DNA from: Campylobacter concisus
GTDB lineage: Bacteria > Campylobacterota > Campylobacteria > Campylobacterales > Campylobacteraceae
Reading direction: 5' to 3'
NCBI RefSeq assembly: GCF_003048775.2
Contig: NZ_CP049272.1
Location: 248,001 to 312,000, forward strand
Length of the DNA: 64,000 nt
In this document: positions 7,993 through 18,179 of the stretch, piece by piece
Position numbering within the stretch: the first letter of the stretch is position 1
How the letters are laid out: each line of letters starts with the position of its first letter
Translations under genes and position numbers: made by a program
Notes under the pieces: generated by a model
Database searches by the model: none
What the model was told of the DNA's origin: nothing
What the model saw: the letters and a program-made list of their open reading frames with translations, nothing else

Positions 7993-9153
7993 ATGGCAAA
8001 TTTTAAAAGTGCTCTTGTGCTTTCGGTTGCAGTTTTATTTCTAAGTGGTTGTTTTGAAAATAAAGAGAATAAAGCGGCAGCAGGTCGCCAGATGCCGCTA
8101 TCTCATGTGGATATTTTTACCGCACAAAAAACAGACATACCTATTAGTTTTGATTACACTGCAACGGTTGCAAGTAGTCAAGATGTTATTATCTATCCAA
8201 AAGTTGGCGGAACTATCATAAAGCAGTTTTTTAAGCCGGGAAGCAAAGTAAAAGCAGGTGATAAGTTATTTTTGATAGATCCAGAAAAATATCAAGCTAG
8301 CTTTGACTCGCTTGATGCCTCTGTTGGCGTTGCAAATGCAAATTTGAAAAATGCCGAGACAGAGTTTAAAAGAATTTCTGCCCTTTATAAGAAAAATGCA
8401 GTCTCTCAAAAAGACTACGACGCAGCAGTTGCAGCCTATGACATTGCAAATGCGAATTTAGTAAGCGCAAAAGCAAATTTAAAAAATGCAAAAATAGATC
8501 TTGGCTACACGACTATCACAGCGCCATTTGACGGCGTAGTGGGTGATAATCAAGTAGATATTGGCTCGCTTGTCATAGCAAACCAAACAAAGCTCGTAAG
8601 ACTTACAAAAATAAATCCTATTGAAGCAGAATTTTATATTGCCGATGTGGATAATCTAACTAGAAAGACAAATTTGGATAACGGCTCATGGCAACAGCTA
8701 AATAGTGACGCTGTGTTAAGTGTCAATGGCGAAAATTTTAATGGTAAAGTAAATTTTATAGATAGTGTCGTAAATACCGCGACTGGCAGCGTTTTAGCAA
8801 AGGCTAGCTTTGATAACAATGAGGGTAAAATTTTACCAGGTGCGTTTGGTCATATAAAGATGAGTGGCTTTGTTCAAAAAAATGCCTTTAACATCCCACA
8901 AGTTGCCCTTCAACAAAGCGCTACAAACTCTTATGTTTTAGTCGTAAAAGATGGCAAAGTAAGCCAAAAAAATGTAAAAATAGGATATCAAACAAAAAAT
9001 ATGGTAGCAGTCACTGAAGGTCTTGAAGAGGGAGATAAGATAATCGTTAATAACTTCCTTAAAATCGGAGTTGGTGCACCAGTTGAAACTGATAAAGACC
9101 TAAGTGCGGAATTTATAAACGGCAAAGATGCAAACGCTACAAGTAGCAAGTAA
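7993..9153 (+). CDS. cmeA: Efflux periplasmic adaptor (membrane fusion protein), CmeA type
   Basis: Adaptor of the RND tripartite pump, linking the inner-membrane transporter to the outer-membrane channel. The 386-residue protein has a lipoprotein signal (LSGC, Cys20), a barrel-sandwich hybrid domain (about 60-90 and 180-210) flanking an alpha-helical hairpin (about 95-165, alanine-rich), then beta-barrel and membrane-proximal domains. Start ATG follows AGAGAGG. The order cmeA-cmeB-cmeC after a TetR gene is that of C. jejuni cmeRABC, which exports bile salts and several antibiotics; substrates here are inferred. Confidence 0.93.
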   Translation: MANFKSALVLSVAVLFLSGCFENKENKAAAGRQMPLSHVDIFTAQKTDIPISFDYTATVASSQDVIIYPKVGGTIIKQFFKPGSKVKAGDKLFLIDPEKYQASFDSLDASVGVANANLKNAETEFKRISALYKKNAVSQKDYDAAVAAYDIANANLVSAKANLKNAKIDLGYTTITAPFDGVVGDNQVDIGSLVIANQTKLVRLTKINPIEAEFYIADVDNLTRKTNLDNGSWQQLNSDAVLSVNGENFNGKVNFIDSVVNTATGSVLAKASFDNNEGKILPGAFGHIKMSGFVQKNAFNIPQVALQQSATNSYVLVVKDGKVSQKNVKIGYQTKNMVAVTEGLEEGDKIIVNNFLKIGVGAPVETDKDLSAEFINGKDANATSSK

Positions 9154-9163
9154 AGGCAGATAG

Positions 9164-12100
9164 ATGTTTTCAAAATTTTTCATAAACCGCCCGATATTTG
9201 CGACTGTTATATCTATCATCATAGTTATAGCGGGTTTTATGGGTATCAAAGGGCTTCCTATAGAGGAGTATCCAAGTCTTACACCGCCTACTGTCTCTGT
9301 AAGTGCGACATATAGCGGTGCTGATGCGCAGACTATCGCCGACTCAGTCGCAAGTGCGATAGAAGATCAGATAAATGGCGTTGAAAATATGCTATATATG
9401 CAAAGTACCTCAAGCTCAGCAGGTACTATGAATATAAGCGTATATTTTAAGATCGGCTCATCGTCAAAACAAGCTACGATCGACGTAAATAACCGCGTGC
9501 AAGCAGCTCTTTCAAGATTACCTCAAGAAGTGCAAAATATGGGTGTAACGGTGCGTGAAAGAAGCGGCTCGATCCTTCAAGTTGTTGGCTTTACAAATCC
9601 AAATATGGATTTGATCGAACTATATAACTATGTAAATTTAAATATTGCTGATGAGATAAAAAGGGTTAGTGGTATCGGTGATACAGTATTGATAGGTACT
9701 AAAGAGTATTCTATGAGAATTTGGCTAAAGCCAGATAGACTAGCTCATTTTAAACTAACTCCAAGCGACGTCATTTCTCAAGTAAAAATTCAAAACTCAC
9801 AATACGCTGCTGGCAAGATAGGCGAACAGCCATCGGATGGTGGTAATCCTTATGTTTATTCTGTTCGTACCGATGGACGTCTTAAAAATGCAGCTCAGTT
9901 TGGCGATATAATAATTAAAAGTTCCGATGGATCAGTGTTGAAGCTAAAAGATGTAGCTACCATAGAGCTTGGAGCAGCTAGCTATGCTAACGATGCGATG
10001 TTAAACGGCAAACCAGCTATTCCTCTTTTGCTATTTTTACAAAACGATGCGAATGCTCTTGCTACCGCAAATGCTGTAAAAGAAAAGCTTAACGAGCTAA
10101 AGAAAACTTATCCTGTTGGCCTAGAGCACACCATAGCTTACAATCCAACAGAATTTATAGATGTTTCAATTGATGAGGTTATAAAAACTTTCATTGAAGC
10201 GATGATACTTGTCTTAATCGTAATGTACTTTTTCCTAAAAAGTTTTCGTGCAACTATCATTCCGATGCTTGCCGTGCCAGTATCTATCATAGGTACATTT
10301 GGCGGACTTTATATTATGGGTTTTAGTATAAATTTGATCACACTTTTTGCTCTGATCCTAGCCATCGGTATCGTCGTAGATGACGCTATTATTGTCATAG
10401 AAAATGTCGAGAGAATTTTACATGAAGATAAAGAGATAAGCGTAAAAGACGCGACGTTTAAGGCAATGGAGGAGGTGCAAACTCCAGTTATCTCTATCGT
10501 ACTCGTGCTTTGCGCAGTTTTCGTGCCAGTTTCATTTATGGAAGGCTTTGTTGGCGTCATACAAAAGCAGTTTGCTCTAACGCTTGTTGTTTCTGTTTGT
10601 ATCTCAGGCTTTGTTGCTCTCACTCTTACGCCAGCGCTTTGTGCGGTTATGCTTAAGAAACAAGAGAGTAAGCCATTTTGGATAGTTCAGAAATTTAACG
10701 ACTTCTTTGACTTTAGCACCAGACTCTTTACGGCTGGAGTGGCTAAAATTTTAAGGCATATTATTATTAGCTTTATTGTAATTGGTATTTTAGGATTTGC
10801 CACTTATAAGCTATTTGATGCTGTGCCAAAAGGACTTGTGCCTTCAGAAGACAAGGGTGCTTTAATGGTTATCACCTCACTTCCGCCTTCAACAAATATG
10901 CTAAAGACAAAAGAAGAAGTAGTCTCGATTAGCAACGCCATTTTAAGCAATCCAAATGTTGAGTTCACTATGGCTTTTGCAGGTTATGACATACTAGCTA
11001 GCTCGCTTAGGGAAAATTCAGCCGTTAGCTTTATAAAGCTAAAAGATTGGAGTGAGAGAAAAGGCGCTAACAATGGAGCTGATACATTAGCTGGACAGTT
11101 TAATGGTATGCTTTGGGGCTCAAAAAACTCAATGACATTCGTTGTAAATTTACCACCTATCATGGGTCTTTCAATGACTGGTGGCTTTGAGATGTATCTA
11201 CAAAATAAAAGCGGCAAGAGTTACAACGAGATAGAAGCAGACGCTAGAAAAGTATCAGCAATAGCCAATGCAAGGCCTGAACTAACAAATGTGAGAACCA
11301 CGCTTGAGACAAATTATCGTCAGTTTAAGATAACAGTTGATAAAGAAAAAGCTAAATTATTTGGCGTAAGTGAGAGCGAAATTTTTAGCACGGTAGCAGC
11401 TACTTTTGGCTCTTACTATATAAATGACTTCAATCTTGCTGGTAAATCTTACCGAGTATATGCAAGAGCTGAGGAAAGTTTTAGAAATAATCCTGAGGAT
11501 CTAAGAAAAATTTTCGTCCGCTCATATGATGGCGGCATGGTGCCACTAAATTCAGTAGCAACACTTACAAGAACGATCGGACCTGATATCGTTGATAGAT
11601 TTAACCTCTTTCCATCAGCTAAGATCATGGGCGATCCAAAACCTGGCTACACATCAGGTGATGCGATCAGAGCGATCCAAGAGGTCGTAAATGACACGCT
11701 AAGCAGCGAGGACTACGCTATAAGCTGGGCGGGAACGGCGTATCAAGAGGTAAATTCTCAGGGAACTGGCACAGTCGCCTTTATCTTTGGTATGATCTTT
11801 GTCTTTTTGATCCTTGCTGCTCAGTACGAGAGATGGCTCATTCCACTTGCGGTTATCACAGCCGTACCATTTGCGGTATTTGGCTCATTGCTAGCAGTCT
11901 GGATAAGAGGACTAACAAACGACATCTACTTTGAGATCGGACTCTTGTTGCTTATTGGTCTGGCGGCTAAAAACGCCATTTTAATCGTAGAATTTGCAAT
12001 GCAAGAGCGTGATAGCGGAAAGAGTATCTTTGACTCAGCGATAAATGCAGCTAGACTTCGCTTTAGACCAATTGTAATGACATCAATCGCATTTACTCTA

Positions 12101-12289
12101 GGCGTCTTCCCGATGGTTATAAGTACAGGCGCAGGCGCTGCATCTCGTCACTCACTTGGAACTGGCGTGGTTGGCGGTATGATCGCTTCTACGACGATAG
12201 CGATATTTTTTGTACCAATGTTTTATTATTTGCTTGAAAATTTAAATGAGAAGTACTGGAAAAAGGGAGCAAAAAAAGATGAGAAATAA
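9164..12289 (+). CDS. cmeB: RND multidrug efflux transporter, CmeB type
   Basis: Inner-membrane proton/drug antiporter of 1041 residues, the standard length for the AcrB/HAE-1 family. It opens with the family signature FFINRPIFATVISIIIV. The proton-relay aspartates are at D406-D407 in transmembrane helix 4, equivalent to AcrB D407-D408, and the partner lysine is at K936 (GLAAKNA). Two large periplasmic loops (about 30-335 and 560-865) are present. It begins 10 bp after cmeA. Full length and intact motifs indicate a working pump. Confidence 0.95.
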   Translation: MFSKFFINRPIFATVISIIIVIAGFMGIKGLPIEEYPSLTPPTVSVSATYSGADAQTIADSVASAIEDQINGVENMLYMQSTSSSAGTMNISVYFKIGSSSKQATIDVNNRVQAALSRLPQEVQNMGVTVRERSGSILQVVGFTNPNMDLIELYNYVNLNIADEIKRVSGIGDTVLIGTKEYSMRIWLKPDRLAHFKLTPSDVISQVKIQNSQYAAGKIGEQPSDGGNPYVYSVRTDGRLKNAAQFGDIIIKSSDGSVLKLKDVATIELGAASYANDAMLNGKPAIPLLLFLQNDANALATANAVKEKLNELKKTYPVGLEHTIAYNPTEFIDVSIDEVIKTFIEAMILVLIVMYFFLKSFRATIIPMLAVPVSIIGTFGGLYIMGFSINLITLFALILAIGIVVDDAIIVIENVERILHEDKEISVKDATFKAMEEVQTPVISIVLVLCAVFVPVSFMEGFVGVIQKQFALTLVVSVCISGFVALTLTPALCAVMLKKQESKPFWIVQKFNDFFDFSTRLFTAGVAKILRHIIISFIVIGILGFATYKLFDAVPKGLVPSEDKGALMVITSLPPSTNMLKTKEEVVSISNAILSNPNVEFTMAFAGYDILASSLRENSAVSFIKLKDWSERKGANNGADTLAGQFNGMLWGSKNSMTFVVNLPPIMGLSMTGGFEMYLQNKSGKSYNEIEADARKVSAIANARPELTNVRTTLETNYRQFKITVDKEKAKLFGVSESEIFSTVAATFGSYYINDFNLAGKSYRVYARAEESFRNNPEDLRKIFVRSYDGGMVPLNSVATLTRTIGPDIVDRFNLFPSAKIMGDPKPGYTSGDAIRAIQEVVNDTLSSEDYAISWAGTAYQEVNSQGTGTVAFIFGMIFVFLILAAQYERWLIPLAVITAVPFAVFGSLLAVWIRGLTNDIYFEIGLLLLIGLAAKNAILIVEFAMQERDSGKSIFDSAINAARLRFRPIVMTSIAFTLGVFPMVISTGAGAASRHSLGTGVVGGMIASTTIAIFFVPMFYYLLENLNEKYWKKGAKKDEK

Positions 12290-13661
12290 GGCGTTTATAC
12301 TTATAACGGCGGCGTTTTTAGCTGGTTGCTCATTTCGTCCAGATATGCCAAATGTAGATACAAATTTCACATCTACTTACACTTATGAGACAAGCGATAT
12401 AAGGGATCTTTGGTGGAGAGAATTTAACGATGAAAATTTAAATTCTCTAGTAGAAAATACACTTGAGAAAAATACAAATTTACGTGTTGCTTATTTAAAT
12501 TTAGAGAAAGCAAAAGCAAGCCTTGGCGTAGCTGAGGCGGATTTGCTTCCTGGTATAAATTTAAATATAGGCTACGAAAAAGCAAAAAGTAGCGGCGAAA
12601 CATATACTAAACAACCACAAACTCGTTATAGAAAATCAGATATAAATTTAGGATTAAACTATGAGATTGATCTTTGGGGTAGAGTAAGAAATAATGTAGC
12701 AGCGGCCGAAGAAAGCCTAAATGCAACCAAATTTGACTACGATAGCGCGAGACTAAGTATCAGCTCAAGTGTTGCAAAAAGCTACTTTGCGTTAGTTTCA
12801 TTAAATATGCAAGAAGCTGTGCTAAGAGAGACTTTAAAAACCTATGAAGACACGCTAGTGCTTCGCAAAACACAGCTTGATCTTGGAAGCATAAATGAGA
12901 TGACTTATTTGCAAAGCAAGGCAGCAGTAGAAAGCGCTAAGACCAATCTTACTTCTATATTAAATGCAAAGTCAAAAGCTATCACCTCACTAGCTATCTT
13001 GACTGGTAAAAGTAATAATGAAATTTTAGGTGGAGCTATTGCTAGCTCACAAAATTTACCAGCTTCTCCAGAGATAAGTGCTGGCATTAGCTCTGAAATT
13101 TTGCTAAGAAGAAGCGACGTGGCAAAGGCACTGGCTGATCTAAAATCTACAAATGCTCTTGTTGGTGTTGCAAGGGCTGAGTATTTTCCAAGTATTTCAC
13201 TGACTGGACTTTTTGGCTTTTCAAGTATTGATTTTGAAAATATCTTTGTTGGAAATGCCAATACATGGAGCATAGGGGGCTCTTTAGCTCAGAAAATTTT
13301 TGATTTTGGTAGGACAAAAAATAATGTAGCAGTGGCTAAAACAAATGAACAAATTGCCGCTGTTAATTATGAAGCAGCGGTAAAATCGGCTCTTGGTGAA
13401 GTAAGAGATGCACTTGTTTCAAGGCAAAATGCAAAAATTTCTTTGGAACAAGTGAAAAATTTGCTAAAATCCCAACAAAGAATTTACTCGCTTGCTAAAG
13501 AGCAATATGATGCTGGCTATATTGGACATTTAGAGCTTCTTGATGCGCAGAGAAATTTGCTTCAAGCAAAATTACAAGATGTCTCAGCTAAGCTTGATGA
13601 GGTTGATAGCGCAGTTGAAGTTTATAGAGCTTTTGGTGGCGGTTTTAAGTTAGAAAAATAA
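12279..13661 (+). CDS. cmeC: Outer-membrane efflux channel lipoprotein, CmeC type
   Basis: TolC/NodT-family outer-membrane factor of 460 residues that completes the pump. The lipobox LAGC with Cys17 shows it is a lipoprotein. Two internally similar halves (each with a long helical region and a strand pair) give the trimeric channel. I start it at ATG 12279, which follows GGGAG and overlaps the cmeB stop by 11 bases; the longer frame from 12246 would hide the signal peptide. Confidence 0.93.
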   Translation: MRNKAFILITAAFLAGCSFRPDMPNVDTNFTSTYTYETSDIRDLWWREFNDENLNSLVENTLEKNTNLRVAYLNLEKAKASLGVAEADLLPGINLNIGYEKAKSSGETYTKQPQTRYRKSDINLGLNYEIDLWGRVRNNVAAAEESLNATKFDYDSARLSISSSVAKSYFALVSLNMQEAVLRETLKTYEDTLVLRKTQLDLGSINEMTYLQSKAAVESAKTNLTSILNAKSKAITSLAILTGKSNNEILGGAIASSQNLPASPEISAGISSEILLRRSDVAKALADLKSTNALVGVARAEYFPSISLTGLFGFSSIDFENIFVGNANTWSIGGSLAQKIFDFGRTKNNVAVAKTNEQIAAVNYEAAVKSALGEVRDALVSRQNAKISLEQVKNLLKSQQRIYSLAKEQYDAGYIGHLELLDAQRNLLQAKLQDVSAKLDEVDSAVEVYRAFGGGFKLEK

Positions 13662-13678
13662 TTAAAAAAGGAGAGAAA

Positions 13679-13906
13679 TTGGGAACTAAGATATTAAATT
13701 TCTTGTTTTCTTGGGGATTTTTTGTTTTTGCTATCGCTCTTGGCGTAGCATTATGGTTTGCGATAAATTACGTTGATACATTTAGGCTTGAGTCAAGCTT
13801 TTATGATATCGGTGAGATATTTATGATGGCGGCTGTTTTTTGTATCGCCTTTTATGTGATCGCAGCAATATTTGTTATTCCTATTAGAGCGATCAAAAAA
13901 TCTTAA
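13679..13906 (+). CDS. Small two-helix membrane protein, 75 aa
   Basis: Starts at TTG 13679 behind a strong AAAAGGAGA site. The protein has two hydrophobic helices (about 6-27 and 46-68) joined by a short acidic loop, and a basic C-terminus. It begins 17 bp after cmeC and ends just before a perfect hairpin, so it is the last gene of the efflux transcript. I do not recognise the family. A link to the pump is suggested only by position. Confidence 0.7.
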   Translation: MGTKILNFLFSWGFFVFAIALGVALWFAINYVDTFRLESSFYDIGEIFMMAAVFCIAFYVIAAIFVIPIRAIKKS

Positions 13907-13909
13907 TCT

Positions 13910-13938
13910 TTCATCTAAGGATAAAATCCTTAGATGAA
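13910..13938 (+). terminator. Terminator-like hairpin after the cme operon
   Basis: TTCATCTAAGGAT (13910-13922) and ATCCTTAGATGAA (13926-13938) form a perfect 13-bp stem with an AAA loop. The following bases (CTTCTT) are a poor U-tract. It separates the efflux genes from the AT-rich island and probably marks the old operon end. Confidence 0.7.
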
Positions 13939-13999
13939 CTTCTTGGCTTCATTATGTGAAATTCTTAGATTTTTGATTGTTTATTTTAAAAATTTATTT

Positions 14000-14653
14000 A
14001 TGAAATTTACCGCATTTATATTACTTCTAATAAGTATATTCTTAATAGCTTGCTCAGCTAATCAAGCAAATAAAAAGATAAGTAACTCTGAACTAGAAAA
14101 CTTAGCTAAACAATATGGTGGAGTGTATATATTTAATCAAAAATTTGTTGATGAGATAGAGAGAAGAGAAAAAGAAAGAGAAGAGCTAGCCAAAAATTTA
14201 GGTGATAAAATAAGATCTAATCCTAGAAAGATAAAACAAGGTGATAAATTTATAACGATATATGATGTAGACATGACCTTGGTAAATCAAAAATTCCCTC
14301 AAACCCTCTCAAATGGCAAAAGATATTATACTCGTTGGATAGATTATGAAAACCAAACTGGCAAAGAAGCCAAAGTACCAGAAGTTTATATAAATAAGAT
14401 AAAAGAATTTATGGGCGAAAGCAACTATGATAAATCTCCAAATTTCCCTATTTTAGTAATGTTTTATGTCAATGATAATGACAAAATAGTACCTATAAAA
14501 CTATCAATGTCTTATACATACTATAAAACCAGATATGGCTTATTTGGAGATGAAGGAATGGGAATTAGATTTAAAGATGAAGAGCAAATTCTTATACGTG
14601 GTGGTAATAAATTTATATTAATTAATGACAAATTTACAAGAGTAGAAAAGTAA
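14000..14653 (+). CDS. Island lipoprotein, possible immunity or accessory protein
   Basis: A 217-residue predicted lipoprotein: a hydrophobic signal followed by lipobox LIAC with Cys18. I start it at ATG 14000; an upstream frame from 13934 overlaps the cme hairpin and adds no coherent signal. The mature part has a charged helix (about 52-72, Glu/Arg/Lys-rich) and then a beta-rich domain. I recognise no family. It ends 11 bp before the lipase gene. Phospholipase effectors of type VI systems often have a periplasmic lipoprotein immunity protein encoded next door, so that role is plausible but unproven. Confidence 0.65.
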   Translation: MKFTAFILLLISIFLIACSANQANKKISNSELENLAKQYGGVYIFNQKFVDEIERREKEREELAKNLGDKIRSNPRKIKQGDKFITIYDVDMTLVNQKFPQTLSNGKRYYTRWIDYENQTGKEAKVPEVYINKIKEFMGESNYDKSPNFPILVMFYVNDNDKIVPIKLSMSYTYYKTRYGLFGDEGMGIRFKDEEQILIRGGNKFILINDKFTRVEK

Positions 14654-14664
14654 AAGGATTTATA

Positions 14665-17600
14665 TTGAAATCAACTAAATCAAATAAAGAGCTAATAAAT
14701 TGCTTTAAAGACTATATTGATATAGCTGATGCAAGTTATGCAATGCTTCATAATGTATTTGAGAATGAAAGAAATGGACTTGATGAGCTTTATGATAAAT
14801 TTGGTAAAGATAATGTTCCTGACAACATTGCAAATTCATATAGAAAAGATGAGATAGATAAACCTATTTGGAGATATGCGGATGGTATAACAAAAGGTGA
14901 TGTTTTAAAATCAGATCAAAAAGATGAGAATAATAACACAATAAAAATTACTGGTAACCCTACTGCTTATGCTCTTTGTATTGAGGCCAGATTTATGGCA
15001 GATAAATTTGTAAAAAAACCTAATGCTAAACCTAATAAAAAACCGAAACAATTAGAAAACAATGTAAAAAGATTTATAACAACTCCAACTGATGAAAAAG
15101 GTGAAGCAATAGGAGATCCTTATATTTTTTATAAGGAAAATGATCTCTCCCCTCGCACAAAACTCTTTGTTAATCGCTATGAGCTAGTAAAGCACATACC
15201 TAATCAAAAGTCAGGTTTTAGCTCAACTATATTTTATGACACGCTTAAGTCAAACTATATAATAGGCTTTAGAGGAACAGAGATGAAAATAAATGATCTC
15301 TTAGATGATGCCTTTATGGCTATCACATCAAGAGCACTTATGCAAATATCTGCTTTAAAATCACTTCAATCCTCTATGCAAGAAGCTATAAATTCTCATA
15401 GTCAAAACTTAAGTGGTTTAGATAACACCGCCAAAGACATCATCCTATCAGGTCACTCATTAGGAGGTCATCTAGCTCAAATATATGCAGTAACCTTTAA
15501 AGATAGCGGAGTAAAAGAACTTTATACTTATAACGCTCCAGGAATTTATGGTGGTATATTAGCTTCAGCTTTTACTTGGAGCTTAAGGCTTCTTAGCTTT
15601 GTGGCTAAAGCCATAGCAAAAGGTGCAAGATGGATAGCAAGGGTCATAGACAAAGATGGCTTTATAGGAAAGATGGTAGGCTCAGTCTTTAACAAGATAA
15701 AAGGTATGTTTGGCTTTAAGGATGATAAGAGTAGCGTAGATGAATACGTAGATGTAGTTAAAAATAATGAACAAGCTCAAAAGACTCTTGCAGATAAAAA
15801 GGTGAGCTCTAATATAAATAAAGCTAGCAAAGAAAAAGATATAGACATAGAGATACATCACGTAGAGAGCGTTAAACAAAGTATAAATAGAGATGAAGAT
15901 AGCTTTTCAAAAGATGTAGCTGTTTTGATAGAACCTACCTTTTCAGTAATATCTGATCTAGGCTATAAGCTAGGCATAGATACAACTGGCGAAGTAAAGT
16001 ATGAAAATACCGAGAATAGACACTTGGTGAATATATTAATTAGATCTCACTTTTTAAAAGAGAGCGTTTTAGTTTTATATATGTTGTGTTATCTCTTGGA
16101 AAACAAAGAAAATGAAGCCAAGATAGAGGGTAAAGATATAGCTGAAGCGCTTGATTATCTAAATGAATATATCCAGTCGCTTAAATTTAAACTAAAATGC
16201 ATAAGATCGAAGTTAAATTTAGATGTAAATATAGATGATATAAGCGATGCTTCTATGCTAGATACGCCTTTATATATCTTTTATGCTTATTTAAATCTCT
16301 TTTATGAATATGGCAAATTTAGTGATGAAAATTTTAAGCAAGATATGGTCGGGTATATAATAGAAAATTTAGGCAACAACATAGATAAAAATAGCAACAA
16401 AGAGGCACATCTAGTAAAGATACTAGATATAGATGATCTAGATAAACTAGATGCGACAAAGATAGTAAGTGATGCTAGAGCTGGCGATATAGATATGCTA
16501 GTGGCTATTTGTGCTTTGAATTTATTTGTATTTGAAAAAAAGATAGATGTAAATGAGCTTGGTAAATACTTCTCTTATAGTAAAAACATCTATAAAAATA
16601 TAACGATACTACGAGATAATAGAGTAGACATAGCAGAGGCTAGTATCTTCGTAAAAGATAGAATAGATATGCTAAAGAGCATAATAAATCTAAAATATGC
16701 GGATTTAGCAAAGCTAAAAGAAAATGAAAATTTTTTAGCTAGCATAGACTCTAAGGATATAAGCTCTAGTGATGAAGCTATAGTAATAGCTAATAATAAA
16801 TCTGCTCAAAATAATGATGATGTAGCTTACAACAATAAAGTAGCAACCGATGATATAAAAGCTCTTATGAACGAGAGTGTGGGAAGTATCTTTTATAAAA
16901 ACAACGATATCCTTAGTGTAAGTGCAGTGGATAAAAGTATAGTCGATGTTGAAGTATTAAAGGAGATATTTAAGCTAGATAGCAAAAATATGAATCAAAG
17001 AATATATCTAAACTCTGCCCTTTTGTCTAAAGCCAATGAAGAGGAGGATTATCCACTTTATTTTAAAGACGAAAAATATAATAGTGATGAGAATATACCT
17101 CTAAATTTTACTCATCAGCCAAGAGATGAGGATAAAGATATAGGAAGGCTAAATGTTGCTTATAGAAATTCTCAAGCAAATATATTAAATTATTCACTAT
17201 TAAATAAGAGTCTAAATATCGATCTAAAACCAACAAGTAAAAAGACTAAAGAAGCTCTTTCGAATTTAAATCAAAGGCAAAATTTACAAAAAGATAATCA
17301 ATCTAAAGAAATTTCATCTACTGCGACTTCATGCCCTGTCATAGAGGATGACACTATCATTTGCCCACATGGCGGTCATGTGATCTTAAAAAGTAGGGCA
17401 GGCAGAAGCATAAGATCAGACGAACAAGGCGTGATACTTGATGTTGATTTTATAAACTCGCCGATAGTAGGCTGCTCAGCTAGGATCCCATGTGTCATAG
17501 TAGCTTATGTGCCAAGATCGGCACTTAGTCTAAAAAGCATGAATGATCACTACGCTGTAATGCAAGATCTAGTGCCAAACTGCCTAAGCAACACCGGCTC

Positions 17601-18177
17601 TTCGCTAAGGTGCATAAAAAAAGAGAATAAACTAAAACTAGAGCATAGTTTAAGTAATCCTAGTATGCAAGATAGTAGTGAAATAATAAAAGATATAAAT
17701 TTAAATAATGCCTACATAAGGCTTCATATAAAATCAGCCCTTAATCAAACAGATAATCTTGCCGTTTGTATATATAAGCTAAATGATGTGGAATATAAAA
17801 ACCAAGAGGGATTTAAAGAAATGGAGCTAAATTTAGACGAAGGCTCTGATATAAAAGATAAGAAGCTAAAAGAGTATCTAAAGGCCCGATTTAGAGATGA
17901 CAAATTTAGTATCTCATCATTTAACTTTAAATACTCGCTTATGGATAAAAATTTTATTTTTATTACTCCTAAATATACTGAGCCTATCTATAAAGATATG
18001 ACGCTTCCTAAGAGTGGAATAGGATTTTTTCAGTTTGTAGATGATATGAGTGACGATAACAATCTTATCTATATTACGCCAAGTAAAGCAAAAACAGTAT
18101 GTATAAAATTTGCTTGTGGGCTAGATAGTGAATATAGCGATGATATAAATATAATCAAAACAGTAGTGGTGGCATAA
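14665..18177 (+). CDS. Large lipase (class 3-like) with PAAR-like CPHGG segment, putative secreted effector
   Basis: A 1170-residue protein starting at TTG 14665 behind AAAGGA. Residues about 155-300 form an alpha/beta-hydrolase lipase: a GFRGTE oxyanion-type strand near 205 and the nucleophile elbow GHSLGGH with Ser265. A hydrophobic/basic stretch (about 305-345) could insert into membranes. The middle is long, helical and unassigned. Residues about 890-990 contain CPHGGHV (Cys900), then GC and PC pairs, recalling the PAAR-like tip domains of contractile injection systems. The C-terminal 180 residues are unassigned. The gene is AT-rich with many ATA and AGA codons, unlike its flanks. A type VI phospholipase effector is my best inference. 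Confidence 0.7.
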   Translation: MKSTKSNKELINCFKDYIDIADASYAMLHNVFENERNGLDELYDKFGKDNVPDNIANSYRKDEIDKPIWRYADGITKGDVLKSDQKDENNNTIKITGNPTAYALCIEARFMADKFVKKPNAKPNKKPKQLENNVKRFITTPTDEKGEAIGDPYIFYKENDLSPRTKLFVNRYELVKHIPNQKSGFSSTIFYDTLKSNYIIGFRGTEMKINDLLDDAFMAITSRALMQISALKSLQSSMQEAINSHSQNLSGLDNTAKDIILSGHSLGGHLAQIYAVTFKDSGVKELYTYNAPGIYGGILASAFTWSLRLLSFVAKAIAKGARWIARVIDKDGFIGKMVGSVFNKIKGMFGFKDDKSSVDEYVDVVKNNEQAQKTLADKKVSSNINKASKEKDIDIEIHHVESVKQSINRDEDSFSKDVAVLIEPTFSVISDLGYKLGIDTTGEVKYENTENRHLVNILIRSHFLKESVLVLYMLCYLLENKENEAKIEGKDIAEALDYLNEYIQSLKFKLKCIRSKLNLDVNIDDISDASMLDTPLYIFYAYLNLFYEYGKFSDENFKQDMVGYIIENLGNNIDKNSNKEAHLVKILDIDDLDKLDATKIVSDARAGDIDMLVAICALNLFVFEKKIDVNELGKYFSYSKNIYKNITILRDNRVDIAEASIFVKDRIDMLKSIINLKYADLAKLKENENFLASIDSKDISSSDEAIVIANNKSAQNNDDVAYNNKVATDDIKALMNESVGSIFYKNNDILSVSAVDKSIVDVEVLKEIFKLDSKNMNQRIYLNSALLSKANEEEDYPLYFKDEKYNSDENIPLNFTHQPRDEDKDIGRLNVAYRNSQANILNYSLLNKSLNIDLKPTSKKTKEALSNLNQRQNLQKDNQSKEISSTATSCPVIEDDTIICPHGGHVILKSRAGRSIRSDEQGVILDVDFINSPIVGCSARIPCVIVAYVPRSALSLKSMNDHYAVMQDLVPNCLSNTGSSLRCIKKENKLKLEHSLSNPSMQDSSEIIKDINLNNAYIRLHIKSALNQTDNLAVCIYKLNDVEYKNQEGFKEMELNLDEGSDIKDKKLKEYLKARFRDDKFSISSFNFKYSLMDKNFIFITPKYTEPIYKDMTLPKSGIGFFQFVDDMSDDNNLIYITPSKAKTVCIKFACGLDSEYSDDINIIKTVVVA

Positions 18178-18179
18178 CG

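Noticed and set aside
9164-12289. Frames opposite the RND pump (for example 10309-10623)
   Set aside because: They are antisense shadows of a full-length, well-recognised gene.
13934-13999. 22-residue extension of the island lipoprotein
   Set aside because: It overlaps the cme hairpin and disrupts the lipoprotein signal, so the ATG at 14000 is preferred.
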